The position numbers were made by a program, and so were the translations under genes. The notes beneath the pieces are model-generated. The model was given only the letters and a program-made list of their open reading frames with translations, did not search any database and was not told the origin of the DNA. A DNA stretch of 64,000 bases from positions 8,978,373 through 9,042,372 of the forward strand of contig OX291548.1 in NCBI GenBank assembly GCA_946406115.1, given 5' to 3'. The DNA is from Apoda limacodes. Lineage: Eukaryota > Arthropoda > Insecta > Lepidoptera > Limacodidae. Below are positions 22,811 through 34,850 of the stretch, piece after piece (within the stretch, counting starts at the first letter, position 1; every line of letters starts with the position of its first letter).

Positions 22811-23264
22811 TTTGCTAGTATTTAACAGATTCAAAGTTAAACTAAAGTAGTTTAGTTATTTCGCTTAGGTTAACTATACAGAGGACGATTGAAACTGAGG
22901 AGTGTGAAAAGAGAGCATAGCCTAGCTTAGTTAGCTTAGTTCGCGTCATTGCGCATTACCTGACGAACTACTGATAATGCCTTTTAAAATGCTCGTGTAT
23001 CCTACTGACACGACATTTTTTACTGACAAAACATTTTTTGTGTAAAATAATAAGTTTCCTAATGCACTACGTAACACATAAGTACTTGCAATGCTTAAAA
23101 TAGAACTAACTGCTTGCAATCCTAAGTAAAGAAGCACCGTCTGAAATGCTCAGTAAACAATACAATAATAACTATCTAAAATATAATATTTACGGGTGAC
23201 ATTTTTATTCGTAATTAAAAACTTTGAAATTAAATAGAAATAAGTAAGAAATTTAATTATCAAA
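22811..23264. other. Non-coding intronic stretch
   Basis: No gene or transposon was recognised. Confidence 0.4.
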
Positions 23265-24099
23265 TACTAGCTTCTGCCAGCGGCTTCGCCCGCCCTAAAT
23301 TTCGTTATCGGTGTAGGTTCTTACTGTAACTCCTCAATTATAGAAAAAAAACAAACAATCAAATCTTTCCTCTTTAATGGCATAATACATTCGTGTCTGT
23401 GAAACCATGGAAATATACATACAAAATTTCAACCCAATCGGTTCCGCCGTTTAGAAGTTATGTAAAAAAGATAAGTACTGAAGGATAATTCTTACTACCC
23501 GTTGTCCTATTACCCGTTTTCCCGTAGGAATGAAGCATTTTTCTGCGGTAAAAACTAGCCTATGTCAATCAGAAATAATGTCGGTTTCTAATGGTAAAAG
23601 AATTTTTCAAATCGGTCCGGTAGTTTCGGAGCCTATTCAATACAAACAAACAAACAATCAAATCTTTCCTCTTTATAATAATAATAATATACTTTATTGC
23701 ACCAACAAAATATTTTTACAAAAATATGTTTATAAATATAGAAAACAAATGGCGGTCTTATCGCTTTAAAGCGATCTCTTCCCGACAACCTTTGGGTAAA
23801 GAGGAAATAATTAAGTTAAACATTGTATAGTAGTTGTGTGTCGATACAGTTATTAAGAAGTATATATATCATACAATAATTTATATAATATAAATAAATA
23901 TACATAACTAATATATATGAATAATGTATATATAAATATATGTACATATAAAAATATGCATGTATAATAAATATAATTATAATATATATTACGTTTAAGT
24001 GAATATATATAAACAAATATAGGTAGTGATGTTATTTTAGTCTTTCAGGTAATGAGTAATAACAAGATTTTTAAATATTGCTTTCGATTTTGCTTTTTT

Positions 24100-26149
24100 T
24101 ATTTCCAAAGGTTAAGCGTTCCATAATCTAACAGCCTTTATCGTGAAAGAATCATTATACGATTGTGAATAATGCAAAGGAGTTTTTAGCATCCAGCTAG
24201 TAGTCTCTCGAAGAGAAATATAAGAATACCGGTGTGTTTGGATTGAACAGGACGTTATACAGAAGAAAGAGAACATGAGTATCCCGCCGAAGTCGAATTG
24301 GGAGCCACTTAAGCTTTGATCTGAATCCGAAAATATGGTATTACTTACGTAGACCAAATATGAATCTAATGCAGAATTTCTGAAGTCGCTCAAGTTTATT
24401 AAGCTGCTCCTCAGTAAGGTCAAGATAACTAGCATCAGCATAATCGAGAACAGGCAGAAGAAGAGATTGTGCAAGAACAATTTTAGTGTGAATTGGTACG
24501 AAGTTGCGCAACCTGCCTAAAGATTTGGCTGAAGCAAATATTTTCTTACTAACTTCCTTTATTTGCGAACCCCAAGATAGTGTTCGATCGATAAATATAC
24601 CCAGGTTTTTAACTGTGTATTTGTAAAGGATAGAAACTCCGTTCACACTTACTAATGGAAGTTCGTTCCAGTCAATATTGGATATAAGTCTAAAACTCCC
24701 TACGATGATTGTTTGTGTTTTCGTAGGATTCACAATGAGGCCATAGGATTCTCTCCATTTCACAATTTGAACAAGATCTCGATTAACAATTGAGATAGCA
24801 TTTGTCAGTTCACTGATAGGAGTTTGTGTGTAAATCTGAAGATCGTCTGCATAGAGATGGTAGAGAGAAGATAGTTGAGATGTTATAGAATTAATGAAAA
24901 TAGCAAACAGAAGAGGAGACAAAACGCCACCTTGCGGAATACCAGCGGCCGTGTTGCACCAGTCATATAGAGAATCATCGACCTGTATGCGCTGCCGGCG
25001 TCCACGGAAGTAACTATGAAACCAATCGATGACGATTGGAGAAATGTTAAAAGAACTAAGAATGAGTAGCAGAATGTCCAGATCCACTTTGTTAAAAGCA
25101 TTGCTAAAATCTAAGAGTGTCAGAACCGTGAACTCCTTATTTTCCATGCCATAACGTATATCATCAGTTATTTTGATAAGTGCAGTAGTCGTACTATGAC
25201 CGAAACGGAAACCAGATTGTAAGGGATTTTAAAGGTTGTTACTTGAAAGAAAATGGGACAACTGTTGATAAACAAGCCGTTCCAGAACTTTTGATAAGAA
25301 AGGAAAAATGGATATAGAACGAAAGTCAAAAAAGGAGGAGGGATTATATTTCTTAGGTAAAGGAATTATATAAGCATCCTTCCAGGACTCAGGAAAAACA
25401 CCTGAGGCAATGGAATGATTTAGGATATTGGTAATGACGGAAGTTATAATATCAAGGATAGGAACGATCATATTACGACTAATGCAATCTTCACCGACAG
25501 CATTGGATGAAATGGCAAGTATGTTCTTTTTAACATCCCAATCAGAAAATCGATTAAGGAAAAAAGGAGAAAAGTCAGGAGTTGGCAATGAAGAAAGTGA
25601 TGTTTAATTTTTTTTGTTGCTGTCAAAGTCAACGTTACAAATAAAATGTTGATTAAGGAGATTGATATCAGTATTATTTGAAATAGAAGGCAGTTTTATT
25701 TTCCCAACTCCTAAAGACTTTAGAAATTTCCAGACTTTTGCTGGATCACCGTTTTCAACGGATTTGTGGATATGGCGTCTTTGTGCGTCTTTACACATCC
25801 TATTGCAGCGATTCCTCAAGAGTGCGTATTTTGTACGATTATTGTTGCAAGGATTCCTTGTATTTGCCTTGGCACGATTTCGTTTTGTCATTAAAGATTT
25901 TATTTCGTCCGTGAGCCAGGGTGCCGGAACATGTTTGACTTTAACAGTGTGTATGGGAGCATGAGTGTTGTAGAAATTGATAATAAATACGTTAAATAGT
26001 CTTACTTTTTCATCAACTGTAGGCGCATTGATGACCATAGACCAATCGATGTTGCAAGCATCGTCAAACAAGCGTTTAATATCCATCCCACTAAAATTGC
26101 GTTGCTGAAGCGTTCTCGATTTGGTTTTAGAAGTACGAATCTTGTATGA
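24100..26149 (-). pseudogene. CR1-like LINE ORF2, reverse transcriptase part (copy A2)
   Basis: On the minus strand one frame runs from KTKSRTLQQRNF near 26130 to about 24341, broken only by TAA stops near 25604 and just above 25228. Landmarks are DIIT...SWKDAYIIPLPKK near 25380, FTVLTLLDFSNAFNKVD near 25120, GIPQGGVLSPLLFAIF near 24920 and YADD at 24842-24853. The C-terminal AVRLWN lies in another frame near 24120, so a frameshift is present around 24340. It corresponds to residues 100-770 of the A1 product. It would have served as reverse transcriptase for the element and is now inactive. Confidence 0.85.
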
Positions 26150-27254
26150 TTTTTTTTTTTTTTTATACCACTAAGGTGGCAAACAAGCCTACGGTCCGCC
26201 TGATGGTAAGCGGTCACCGTAGCCTATGGACGCTCGCAACACCAAGGGCATCACTCGCGCGTTGCCGACCCTTCAGAAATCTAATAACTTCTTTTTTGAA
26301 GAACCCCATACTGTAGTCCTTAGGGAAAACCTTGGCAGGGAGCTCATTCCACAACCTAAGCGTTCGCGGGAGGAAGTTTCTCTGAAACCGCACTGTACGC
26401 GACCATTTAGGTTCTAAAGTGTGAGAATGAATTCCTTGCCGATGGAGAGCGGTGCGATGGTAGAAAGTAGACGTGAGCATCATTTCGAACAATTTCTCAG
26501 AACACAACCCATTGTACAAGCGGTAGAACACACACAGGGAGGCAAAGTCTCTCCTCAGACTTAGGGGCTCGATACCGCAAGTGAATTTGGGATCGTCGAC
26601 AATGCTCACAGCCCGTCTTTGAACCGAGTCAAAAGGGCCAAGCTGGTATCCGGGTGCACCCGCCCAGAGATGGCAGCAGTACTCCATATGGGGCGGGACT
26701 TGCGACTTGGAAAGCAGCAACCTTTGCCCCGACGTGAAGTACTGATTCGCTCTGTTGAGTACACCAAGTTTTTTGTACGCCAGCTTAACCTTATCTTGTA
26801 AATAATCTCGGAAGTGAACATCGCTGGAGATGTCGACACCAAGGATCCCTATGCTCATGGAGATGGAGAGGGGAGGGTTCTGGAATTGTGGGACTACAGT
26901 GAATGGAGTTTTCTTAGCGGTGAACGCGCACACTTGTGTCTTTGTAGGGTTGAATCGGACCAAGTTTACCCGTCCCCAGTCAGAGACCTGGGACAGTGTG
27001 GTCTCGATTTGAGACACAAGTTCCCCGCGGTTTTCCTCCACAACGGAACGAGGGATGTTTGCACGACCCGTGTAAAAAGCGTCTCCAGTACTGTCATCTG
27101 CATAGCAATGTATGTTGTTGATCTCCAAAATATCATTGATGTGCAGTAGAAACAGCGTACCGACAACTACGGCTCGTATGCGTCTGCCGGACAAAAAGCT
27201 AGCTACCCATTTGTACAAACCCTCGGGCACTCCGTAAGATGGCAACTTCGGTAG
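26150..27254 (-). mobile_element. Family B LINE copy B2, nested in A2
   Basis: A 15-T run at 26150-26164 (the poly(A) tail) marks its 3' end, and its 5' end is at about 27254, where the text switches to the A2 endonuclease (YHDLVY). The encoded minus-strand frame (26214-27245) runs from MPSYGVPEGL to VASVHRLR without a stop. It carries HCYADDSTG (YADD at 27093-27104) and GRANIPRSVVEENRGELV, but it lacks the GVPQGSVLSP motif because of a deletion between RIRAVV and GTLFLLHIND. Without that motif B segment and without endonuclease it cannot be active. No clear target duplication was found. Confidence 0.85.
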
Positions 27255-27891
27255 ACTAAGTCATGGTATGAAAAAGCGTTAGCAGCGCACTGACCGTGCT
27301 TAAAAACGTGTGTGGGAGAAGAGACTATCATTAAGTCCAGAAGTGAAGATGTGATATTAGGAAAAAAGTGTGTAGCAGTGAGAGGTAATATGTTCAAGTT
27401 ACATCCATCCTCAACTGTCTTGGGTTGACGGGCATGGCTGTCATTTTTTAACAAGCAAGTGTTAAAATCACCCATAATAATAGTGTGGTTATATTGAGGT
27501 GTTAGGTTTTCTAAGATATTTTCAAAATTAGAGAAGTAGTTACTATGAAGATTAGGACTATATTGTACGCCAAGTAGAATTTTCGTATTTGAGATAACTA
27601 TTTCGATAAAAAGGTGCTCAGAAGTATTTAAAGAGGCAACTTGAGGAGACATATCAATAATACAGTATGGAATATGGGAACGGAGGTAAATAGCTACTCC
27701 ACCACCACCTCTGTCTTTTCTATCATTGCGTATTAAGTGAAAACCAGGCAAAGAAAAAGAAGTAGAAGGTAGACAAGGCTTTAGCCAGGATTCTGACACA
27801 AGGATGGCATGAATGTCTTTGATATCAAAGGATGCTAGCATATCAGAGTAATGAGCTGGGATACTCTGGGCGATGATGTGAACGACATTGA
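27255..27891 (-). pseudogene. CR1-like LINE endonuclease part (copy A2)
   Basis: An open minus-strand segment encodes most of the APE-type endonuclease: VSESWLKPCLPSTSF, then FHLIRNDRKDRGGGGVAIYL near 27700, then IMGDFNTC near 27470 and SSLLDLMIV. It continues to YHDLVY, where B2 interrupts it, and resumes at 26149. The domain nicks target DNA for target-primed reverse transcription. The N-terminal catalytic part is missing because of 5' truncation. Confidence 0.85.
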
Positions 27892-28164
27892 AAATATTAG
27901 TATAGACTTTTTAATTATTTTAGAACCTGTAGTTGCATTCTTTGGGGTTTAGAGATAACGAAATAATGACATTAGGAACGCATAATAAGCAGTTATCAGC
28001 AAAAAATCTACATACACATACTTTTCTCAAAAGTTACACAAACACTAAATTTCGTATATTTTACGACACCCTTGCCATAAGGCAAAACATTACCCTTCTT
28101 CTGGGTCAGTCGGGTAAAAATATAAATGAGTCCCGACCGCAATGACAGCACGTGGCACTCTAAC

Positions 28165-28450
28165 AAAAGTACCTGGGGACCGAGCTTAGCTCGTTTTTTT
28201 TAACAACGCCATCTATTGTCAGGTAGCTTTAGTGTAGCTGTGTCGGTAAAAATAATAGTATTACTACTCGCCAATAGATGTCTGAAAGAGTCATATTTTT
28301 CAGTTTATCATTGCCTGAAAATACTGATAAAACGATGTTTTCTAAAAAAGAAACCTAGCTAGATCGATTTATCGCCCCGAAACCACCTGCGTACTAAATT
28401 TCATGAAAGTAGTTGGAAACGTTTCCGAGGTTCAGATTATATCTATACAT
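28165..28450 (-). repeat. 'GAGCTCGGT' interspersed repeat, minus-strand copy
   Basis: Read on the minus strand it has GGTTTCTTTTTTAGAAAACA, GACTCTTTCAGACATCTATT, GACACAGCTACAC and the end AACGAGCTAAGCTCGGTCCC. It is the same family as 30585-30903 and 39643-40160, of unknown class. Confidence 0.65.
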
Positions 28451-28640
28451 ATAAAATGCTTTGTCCTGAATGACTGACGGATCAACGCACAGCCTAAACC
28501 GCTAATCGTAAAGACCTGAAACTTGGATGGTGTGTTCTTTGTACGACGCAGGCATCCGATAAGAAAGGATTTTCCGAAATTCTACCCCTAAGGGGGCGAC
28601 AAAGGGGGGCAAAGTTAATATAGGACAACGTGGTTCCTTG
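28448..28640 (+). repeat. 'ATGCTTTGTCCTGAATGACTG' interspersed repeat, copy 1
   Basis: It begins ACATATAAAATGCTTTGTCC and contains GTGTGTTCTTTGTACGACGC, GCATCCGATAAGAAA and ACCCCTAAGGGGGCGAC. A second copy starts at 29045. It joins directly to the minus-strand repeat before it at a shared ATATCTATACATATA tract. Confidence 0.65.
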
Positions 28641-29044
28641 GTCCAATCTAGGTACTTCAAAGTTTAAATATAAATCTTTTTTAACAGAATTGATGGAAGA
28701 TGTGTTTCGTATTTTATTGAAATCCATCCCTTAAAGGGGGTCAAAAAGAAGTAGAAAGTTATTTTGGCAGTGATTTGCTTAGAAGTTGATATCAATACAG
28801 CTAAGTGATTTTGATTTAAATAACATTTTATTTTGACATGTTTCAAAACTCAATCCAATTTTATTCAAAAAACATTAAAATCACTTAAAAACATAAACAA
28901 ATACTCTTTAAAATTGGAATGTCTCGAAAGTTATCGTACTATATTAGTACCTCATAGTTTCTAAGCTTAAAGAGGTTATGCACTATTTAGGTGTTTGATT
29001 TTTTGTGTATAATAATACCTACTAATAGTTTTCGTTTCCTACCT
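28641..29044. other. Non-coding intronic stretch
   Basis: Nothing recognisable apart from continuation of AT-rich repeat-like text (ATCCCTTAAAGGGGGTC near 28726, likely part of the same repeat). Confidence 0.4.
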
Positions 29045-29410
29045 ATATACATATAAAATGCTTTGTCCTCCATGACTGACTGTCGGATCAATTCACAGCG
29101 AAAACAGCTGATCGTAGAGAAACATGAGAGTGTGTTCTTTGTATGACGTCGGCATCCGATAAGAAAACATTTTCCGAAAGGATCAAGTGTATGTCGGACT
29201 CGCGCTATAAGGGTGAATCAATTGAAAAGAAGTTGTTATCCACACGCCGGGGAATGTTTCTGAGAAATACAAAAAGAGTCTAGTGCGAGTCACACATATG
29301 GTCAAGTGCGAGTCGGACTCGCGCAATAAGTGTAAACCGATTGTAATGAAATTTTGGTAAGTTGTTATGCACACGCCGGGGAAGGTTTCTGAATTAGTAA
29401 AACCCATTCA
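29045..29410 (+). repeat. Second 'ATGCTTTGTCC' copy followed by a tandem pair
   Basis: After the repeat (29045-29190), two direct copies of about 117 bp follow (about 29190 and 29305), each with GTCGGACTCGCGC and CACACGCCGGGGAA. The CAAGTGCGAGTCGGACTCGC text resembles the start of the GGGTTCCGTA family. Confidence 0.6.
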
Positions 29411-29609
29411 CAATTTTTTTGTAATTGACAAGTCCGGTTTTGTTTGATTTCGGTGGACATCTCTGGTTATGATTGGAATGACATGGACAAGTCTAGTCAT
29501 GAAAAAAAAATTGTTTGTTGCTTGACGTCCTCTTTTCGTCCGTTTTCGGGGACCATCTTTAATATTGGCCAATAAACTCTCGTTTTCATCCATTGTTATT
29601 GTTATGATA

Positions 29610-29870
29610 TGAAAAATCGGCCAAGTGCGAGTCGAAATCGCACACGAAGGGTTCCGTACCATTATCTATAAAAACGGCAAAAAAATTCACGTTTGTTGTA
29701 TCGGAGCCCTACTTTAATATTTGTTTCATTTTAATTTAATTATTTATTTTTAAAGTGAATATATGACTAAATTTTCTGTGAATATTTCAAGCGTCTATGG
29801 GCATAAAGAGTACAAAAAAATTAAAAAAAAAACATTATCGCGGACAAGTCCGCTTCTGTTCCCCAGCTCC
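29610..29870 (+). repeat. 'GGCCAAGTGCGAGTCG...GGGTTCCGTA' repeat
   Basis: It starts AAAAATCGGCCAAGTGCGAG and includes CGAAGGGTTCCGTACC, CACGTTTGTTGTATCGGAGC and TTTCAAGCGTCTA. It is truncated on the right. Confidence 0.7.
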
Positions 29871-29898
29871 TCAATTATTGATTGCACATATTCATTAA

Positions 29899-30311
29899 GG
29901 GCGCGATCGTTTGGGAATAAAAAGTTCCCATGATTGATACTTTTCATACTTTTGATGACGCCAGTTTTGCCACCGACACCTATCGTTTGTGTGCATTGTA
30001 ACGCATTACTAACAAAATTTTGATTGCAAAACGAACGGTTGACATACACAAACTACGATAATTACGCTCACATTACCATAAACAATGAATATATATAGGC
30101 AGTTTGACAGATTCACACCAAAATCCCACCTCCAGACATGGGTCTAAAGTTTCATTTTTCTGTGACAAAATTATCGTAAACGAACGCTTAACAGACAGAC
30201 AGGCAAATGATACTAAAATTTTGATATTTTTGAAACCAATGCTAAACGAACGAATGACAGGTGGCAAAAGTAACGAAAAAAATGATTCTTTATCTCAAAA
30301 CGAACGCGCCC
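29899..30311. mobile_element. Candidate MITE with GGGCGCG(A/T)TCGTTT ends
   Basis: The left end GGGCGCGATCGTTT and the complement of the right end, GGGCGCGTTCGTTTT, match at 13 of 14 positions and remain similar inward (ATAAA, TTTTGCCACC). The interval is 413 bp and contains no transposase. No target duplication was recognised, so the ends may be slightly wrong. Confidence 0.5.
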
Positions 30312-30584
30312 GAAGACGATCTATCTACGCCGATTTTTGTGGTGTAAATCAGGTTTATTGTGGTCATTCTTCATTTCTATTTTAAAATTGAATGTAAAGA
30401 TGACCTTCATGAATTTATATAATCCTCATTAATCGGCAATTCAATTAAGAACATCAGAATGAAAACCAGTACAACATCTAATAAAAAATCATCTCTTTTC
30501 AAAATTAGTTGTCCTACCTAAAATAAATCTCTCATGGTACTACCACAAACGAAACATTCATTTAATTTGTCTAATACTTTTAAA

Positions 30585-30903
30585 CGAGCAATTCTTGTAT
30601 ATATGTATATATATATCTGAATCTCGGAAACGGCTCCAACGATTTTCACGAAATTTAGTATGCACGGTGTTTTGGGGGGTGATAAATCGATCTAGCTCGG
30701 TTTCATTTTAGAAAACGTTGTTTTATCGGTGTTTTTAGGCAATCATAAACAAAAAAATATGACTCTTTCTGACATCTATTGGCGAGTACTACTATTATTT
30801 TTACCGACACAGCAACAACAGTAGATGGCATTGTTAGGCACCACTAAAGCTTCTTGATGGTGTTGTTAAAAAAACGAGCAAAGCTCGGTCCTTCAGGTAC
30901 TAG
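30585..30903 (+). repeat. 'GAGCTCGGT' interspersed repeat, plus-strand copy
   Basis: It starts GAGCAATTCTTGTATATATG, continues CACGAAATTTAGTATGCACG, GATAAATCGATCTAGCTCGG and GACATCTATTGGCGAGTA, and ends AACGAGCAAAGCTCGGTCCT plus TCAGGTACT. CGAGC AAA GCTCG could form a small hairpin near the end. Confidence 0.7.
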
Positions 30904-31136
30904 TCATTCATCGCCAATGATAAATTGACAGACAACATCGGGACATTCATAGCGCCACGACAAAATGTATGTCTGGCTGGACAGCACCCGACTAGGCATA
31001 TGTGACATGTGACAACCATCTCACCACACGTGACCACGGGTAAGACGCGAATATATGTCGCTGAATGCTAATTATTTGCTACTCCACGTCACGAACTAGA
31101 GGATTACTGTATAAGCGGCATTGTTCGACATTCACC
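30904..31136. other. Non-coding intronic stretch
   Basis: No gene or repeat boundary was recognised. Confidence 0.35.
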
Positions 31137-31382
31137 TTATGTACGGCTTCCTCCATCCACTCCATCCAGCTCAGCCAGTCTAGTCCCAACGTCGCATGAG
31201 CGTGATACACCATGTTGGTCCAAATACTGATATTCATGTATATAGTCACCTGTCTTCTTTTTTACGTAGCTCATGTCATAGACTACTACCTTACTGTTCT
31301 TTAAATGCTCATATTCTTGTAACAGAGTCTTAATGACATGGCAGACTTTCAAAAGCAGTGCTCCTTTTATCAGTAATACCAT
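31137..31382 (-). CDS. Unidentified 81-residue open frame
   Basis: A minus-strand ATG-to-stop frame contains the segment VVVYDMSYVKKKTGDYIHEY, which reads more like real protein than most short frames here, with mixed charge and few low-complexity runs. I do not recognise the family. It starts with a hydrophobic MVLLIKGALLLKVC and has no clear signal peptide, domain or splice context. It could be a captured gene fragment or a chance frame, and nothing nearby supports expression. Confidence 0.2.
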   Translation of the reverse strand: MVLLIKGALLLKVCHVIKTLLQEYEHLKNSKVVVYDMSYVKKKTGDYIHEYQYLDQHGVSRSCDVGTRLAELDGVDGGSRT

Positions 31383-33299
31383 GTAATACTATGTGGAGAA
31401 GACTACGGGCGGTTTTAGCAAGATTTAAAAGGCTTGGTAAGTTTATCATAGATAGTTCATATCCATTATAAGTTGTTAAATTTACGCGTTCCATTACTTA
31501 TTTAAAAATAATAAAACGGGATTAAACGCGTCATTTACGCGTCTATCCGTGACCAAGGCTGGTGTAACCCCTCAGAGATATCCTAGATCCTAAGTTTTAA
31601 ATAGCACGAATTGCCCGTTTTTCTAACACAAATATACGTCAGCAGCGCTACCCCACAATAAGATACCATATGTCATTAAACTATGGAAATAGCTAAAATA
31701 TACTATTTTTTCAGTGTCGACATCGGTCATCGACATGTAAATTTAACACATTTGGTTTTCTTCTTTTTAAGTAGCAAATTATTAGCGGTAAACCAATTTA
31801 CAATCTTGGAATTTTTCTAATTATTTTATTTAATTAAGTATTGTATTTAATTAAGTAAAGAGGTGTCAGCAAATTAGACAATGTCATGGTTTTTTTACAT
31901 GATATGGAAGATCATTAATGTATATAATTTGAATAAATATTTTGCAGTATTACATTAGTGATTATTTATCATGTACGACAAAATAAGACAGCTATTATTT
32001 TACCCACAAGTTAGGTAAGTGACAACCCTTGCGTAAATAAATCGCATCGCTCAGGTACCTCCACGACGCGACGGCGGCGTGGCGCGGCGTCGAGCCTTGA
32101 AATCTTAAGAAGATTAGCTTCTGTGTGGTATTATCTATCGTCATATGAGTTTCGTTATAGGTATTGTATACTCCAGTCAAGTAAGACACAAAAAGGCGAA
32201 AATTTATACTTTTTTTTTATCGTTAGCGCTTTTGTTTGTCTTTGCAAAAGTATAGGTCATGTTATCAAAAGACAATATGGCACAAACGCGATAGTCCGGA
32301 AGTTGGTGCTAACCGAGTAATATGCATATTTTTATCAACTTTTCTAAAAACTTGTAGTATTTCAAAGAAAGATGTGCATACTTTCAAAGAACAGATTCAG
32401 GAAGTTGTTTTTACTTTGAAAATATTTGATTTATTTTTTAAAATTGGGAAAATTAAATTTATATAATTTAAATTTAGGAACACTGATTATATCGAAAATA
32501 AATGTTTTAAAACCGAAATTTCGGTTAAACATGTTATTAAATCGCAAAATTTGATTACAGAAACGGAGAGAGGAAATTATTTTCAATAGCTGAATTAAAT
32601 TGCGTAGTTTTCTTTAGGTTTGATGTTGAAGAGCGTCAGCAGTAGGAAAGTTCCTGAGATCATGAATTTTACAGTAAATTTTATTAATCATCTAATTTTA
32701 ACCGTTTTTTTTAAAGAAATAGGTATGTTACTCGTAAGGCTTTCTAGTTTAACATTTTCCCCCTAAAAATAAATATTTCTTGACAACTTTTAGTTAAAAC
32801 ATTTTACTAAAATGTAAATCCTTTTCGAGATATTATAATGTTTAAAAAAAAATTTGACAATATATAATCGGCGTACGTTCGTTACTGGTGTCAGTGCATG
32901 ACACTTAAGTTCTCGATCTGAATCCTCATTTTACTACAATCTCAATTGATTAAATCATTCCGGCCATACACTTAACCCATGCTCTGCAGGGGGGGGGGCG
33001 TGAAAAAGTAACAAAAAAACTAACAGACAGACAGACAGAAATACATACGCATTTATTATATTAAATATATAAGTACCTACTACCTACATTTCAATTCTGT
33101 CCTCTTCACTTGTGCAATGTATGTAGTCTGTACTTCAGTTTTCTACATCTATGATCTCAATTATAATAGGTAGGTACATACTTATAAGTAATTTTGTTTT
33201 TTTATTTCAATTGCATGCATTGCCCCACAATGCATTAGCTACGGCTCTGCACGCTCTTGGCCGATTTTTTTTGTCTACTGATATTTAGGGGGTTTCATC
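31383..33299. other. Non-coding intronic stretch with a GC-rich patch
   Basis: No gene was found. The patch 32055-32098 (CACGACGCGACGGCGGCGTG and following) is strongly CG-rich, recalling the GACGCGACGCG tracts near 41.5 and 46.6 kb. A G-run (9 G) lies at 32990 and an (ACAG)n tract at 33023-33038. Confidence 0.45.
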
Positions 33300-33480
33300 T
33301 GACTACTTTTGAGCATAAATTGTTAGCGGTTTGCATTTCATACTTTTGGTAGCAAAATCTAATGTTGACTTTTAGCGTTTCTTTTGAGCGATTTTGCTAC
33401 GAAATGTTGCTATCAAAAACCCATCTAGGAAGATGGGTATTTTACGCTACTTTTGTACGCTACTAGCTGTCAAATGTGAA
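33300..33480 (+). repeat. Interspersed repeat shared with 51860-51950
   Basis: The text TTGTTAGCGGTTTGCATTTC and ACTTTTGGTAGCAAAATCTA is nearly repeated at 51899-51942. CCCATCTAGGAAGATGGG at 33421-33438 forms a short hairpin. The class is unknown. Confidence 0.55.
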
Positions 33481-34309
33481 AGTGAATCCTTTGAGAAAAA
33501 TCGTTTTAAAGTTGTTTTTTTTAAAGTAAAGTTTATTTTCGCGTTATGAACTCTATGGTTTATAAAAAAATCAAAATAAAATACTCTAACATATATACAC
33601 AGAACTATCAAAAAATGACGCGAAACGCGTTTCGTTTGAGCAATATAGTGCCGCTGAAATTATTAGATGCGCTTAGACGGAACAGGTAGGTAGTTGGTGC
33701 TTCAATGAGTTTTTACTATTAAATTGCAATCTCGGAAGGAACGCCCTATTTGTGTATTTATATAAGGGGCGTTTTGATGACAAGCATTGAGAGCTATGAC
33801 ATATCATAGGCATTGAAATCGTTTTGTTCACCAAATGTAAGCAAACAATATGGCCGTTCACTATTTGACAGCGCATTCACTACTCTACCTCAGGAGCTTG
33901 TGCAGCAGTGCAGCCAATGCGTTGAATGCGGTCCGGAAGTGACGTCATAGCGCATTCAGTTTTGGTCAACAAAACGATCGAATGTGCGCATAGACAGCAT
34001 TGAGCGCATTCTATGCGTATAATGCCTGTTCACCAAACGGCCCTATACAGATTTTAGTGAGCAGATCTACCAATTTGGCAAATTGACTTTCGAGTCGGGA
34101 TCACTGATTAGTGTTGCCACGTTGACTATAATAAGGGTAAATTTACCGAACTCAGCGAAAATCTACTAACTGCCGTTTAAGAATAACAACAGTGAGAAAA
34201 TTAGAGAGTTTATACTAAAATAGATAGCAAGCCCGTTACTGCACCTTTAAAAATTAGTAAAACATGTGACATCAGAAAATATTGTCTATCAAGATTTTGT
34301 TGACTCTCT
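33481..34309. other. Non-coding intronic stretch
   Basis: Several GCGCATTC and GAATGCGC words at 33880-34010 suggest a decayed repeat, but no boundaries could be set. Confidence 0.4.
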
Positions 34310-34850
34310 TATGTATTTAGCTATTTGAACAAAACTATGTTAGCATATTCTGTCGGACTCATAAATCGGTTTAACCCATGCTGTACTGAAGAATATTGGC
34401 AGTCGGCAAAGAGCATATTAAGATACTTCAAAGGTTCGATGGAGTACGGAATTATATAGAACAAGGTTAAAACTTGTGTTGAAGAATTTGTTGATGCTGA
34501 TCATGGCGAAGATATAAATAATAGGTCATATTCAGTATTTGTTTCCAACTTAGCAGGACGAGTTTTCAGCTAGGAATCTAAAAATAGAGCACTGTTGCCT
34601 TATCGAGCGCTATAGCAAAGTATGTTAGTCTTTAATAGGCAACAAAGAAGCAACATTTTCAAAAAAAAATAGTTAAGAAGTTAACAAAGGATGAGTCAAG
34701 CATAAAATGTACTGTAACATTTGATCTGCAATTGCTTAGACTCCCAAACACCCACCCATCCATAAACAAAACATATAGACGTGATGTACCATTTTATTAC
34801 AGATCAGGCACAATAACTCTTAAATATGTAGTGCCTTTAAAGAATGGTTG
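34310..34850 (+). pseudogene. Copia-type retrotransposon pol fragment (RNase H region), decayed
   Basis: Conceptual translation across frames gives, in order, AYSVGLINRF near 34345, EEYWQSAKSILRYFKGSMEY near 34388, EEFVDADHGEDINNRSYS near 34480, then TVALSS-like and KYVSL-like text near 34600, and HIDVMYHFITDQA near 34770. These follow the RNase H domain and C-terminal integrase/RT-linked motifs of Ty1/copia polyproteins (the 'YLKGT...ADWAGD...SW.SKKQ...AEY...KHIDV.YHFIRD' order). Stops and frameshifts are frequent, so it is long dead. No protease, integrase or reverse transcriptase core was found upstream. Confidence 0.7.

Larger units (their letters stand above)
23680..27891 (-). mobile_element. 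CR1-like LINE (family A), copy A2, itself interrupted
   Basis: The minus-strand element begins at about 27891 inside the endonuclease (IFNVVHIIAQSIPAHYSDML near 27880-27840) and ends with a 3' UTR containing CGATAAGACCGCC, TGTTGGTGCAATAAAG and an ATT-repeat tail at 23680-23690. It is interrupted at 26150-27254 by a family B LINE. Its insertion site lies in the tail of the SINE-like repeat 23265-27905. The 3' UTR layout is the same as in copy A1 but the sequence differs, so the two are different subfamilies. Confidence 0.85.
23265..27905 (+). repeat. SINE-like repeat split by a LINE
   Basis: The left part (23265-23679) begins CTAGCTTCTGCCAGCGGC and ends CCTCTTTATAATA. The remaining end, AATATTAGTATAGAC, lies at 27892-27906 on the far side of the A2 LINE. 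The complete repeat would be about 430 bp and is closely related to the minus-strand copy at 2525-2967. Confidence 0.8.

Noticed and set aside
30585..30903. Helitron 3' end (CGAGC AAA GCTCG hairpin followed by CTAG before T)
   Set aside because: The CTAG is present only in this copy; the other copies (28165, 18676) diverge right after GGTACT, so the hairpin-plus-CTRR rule fails.
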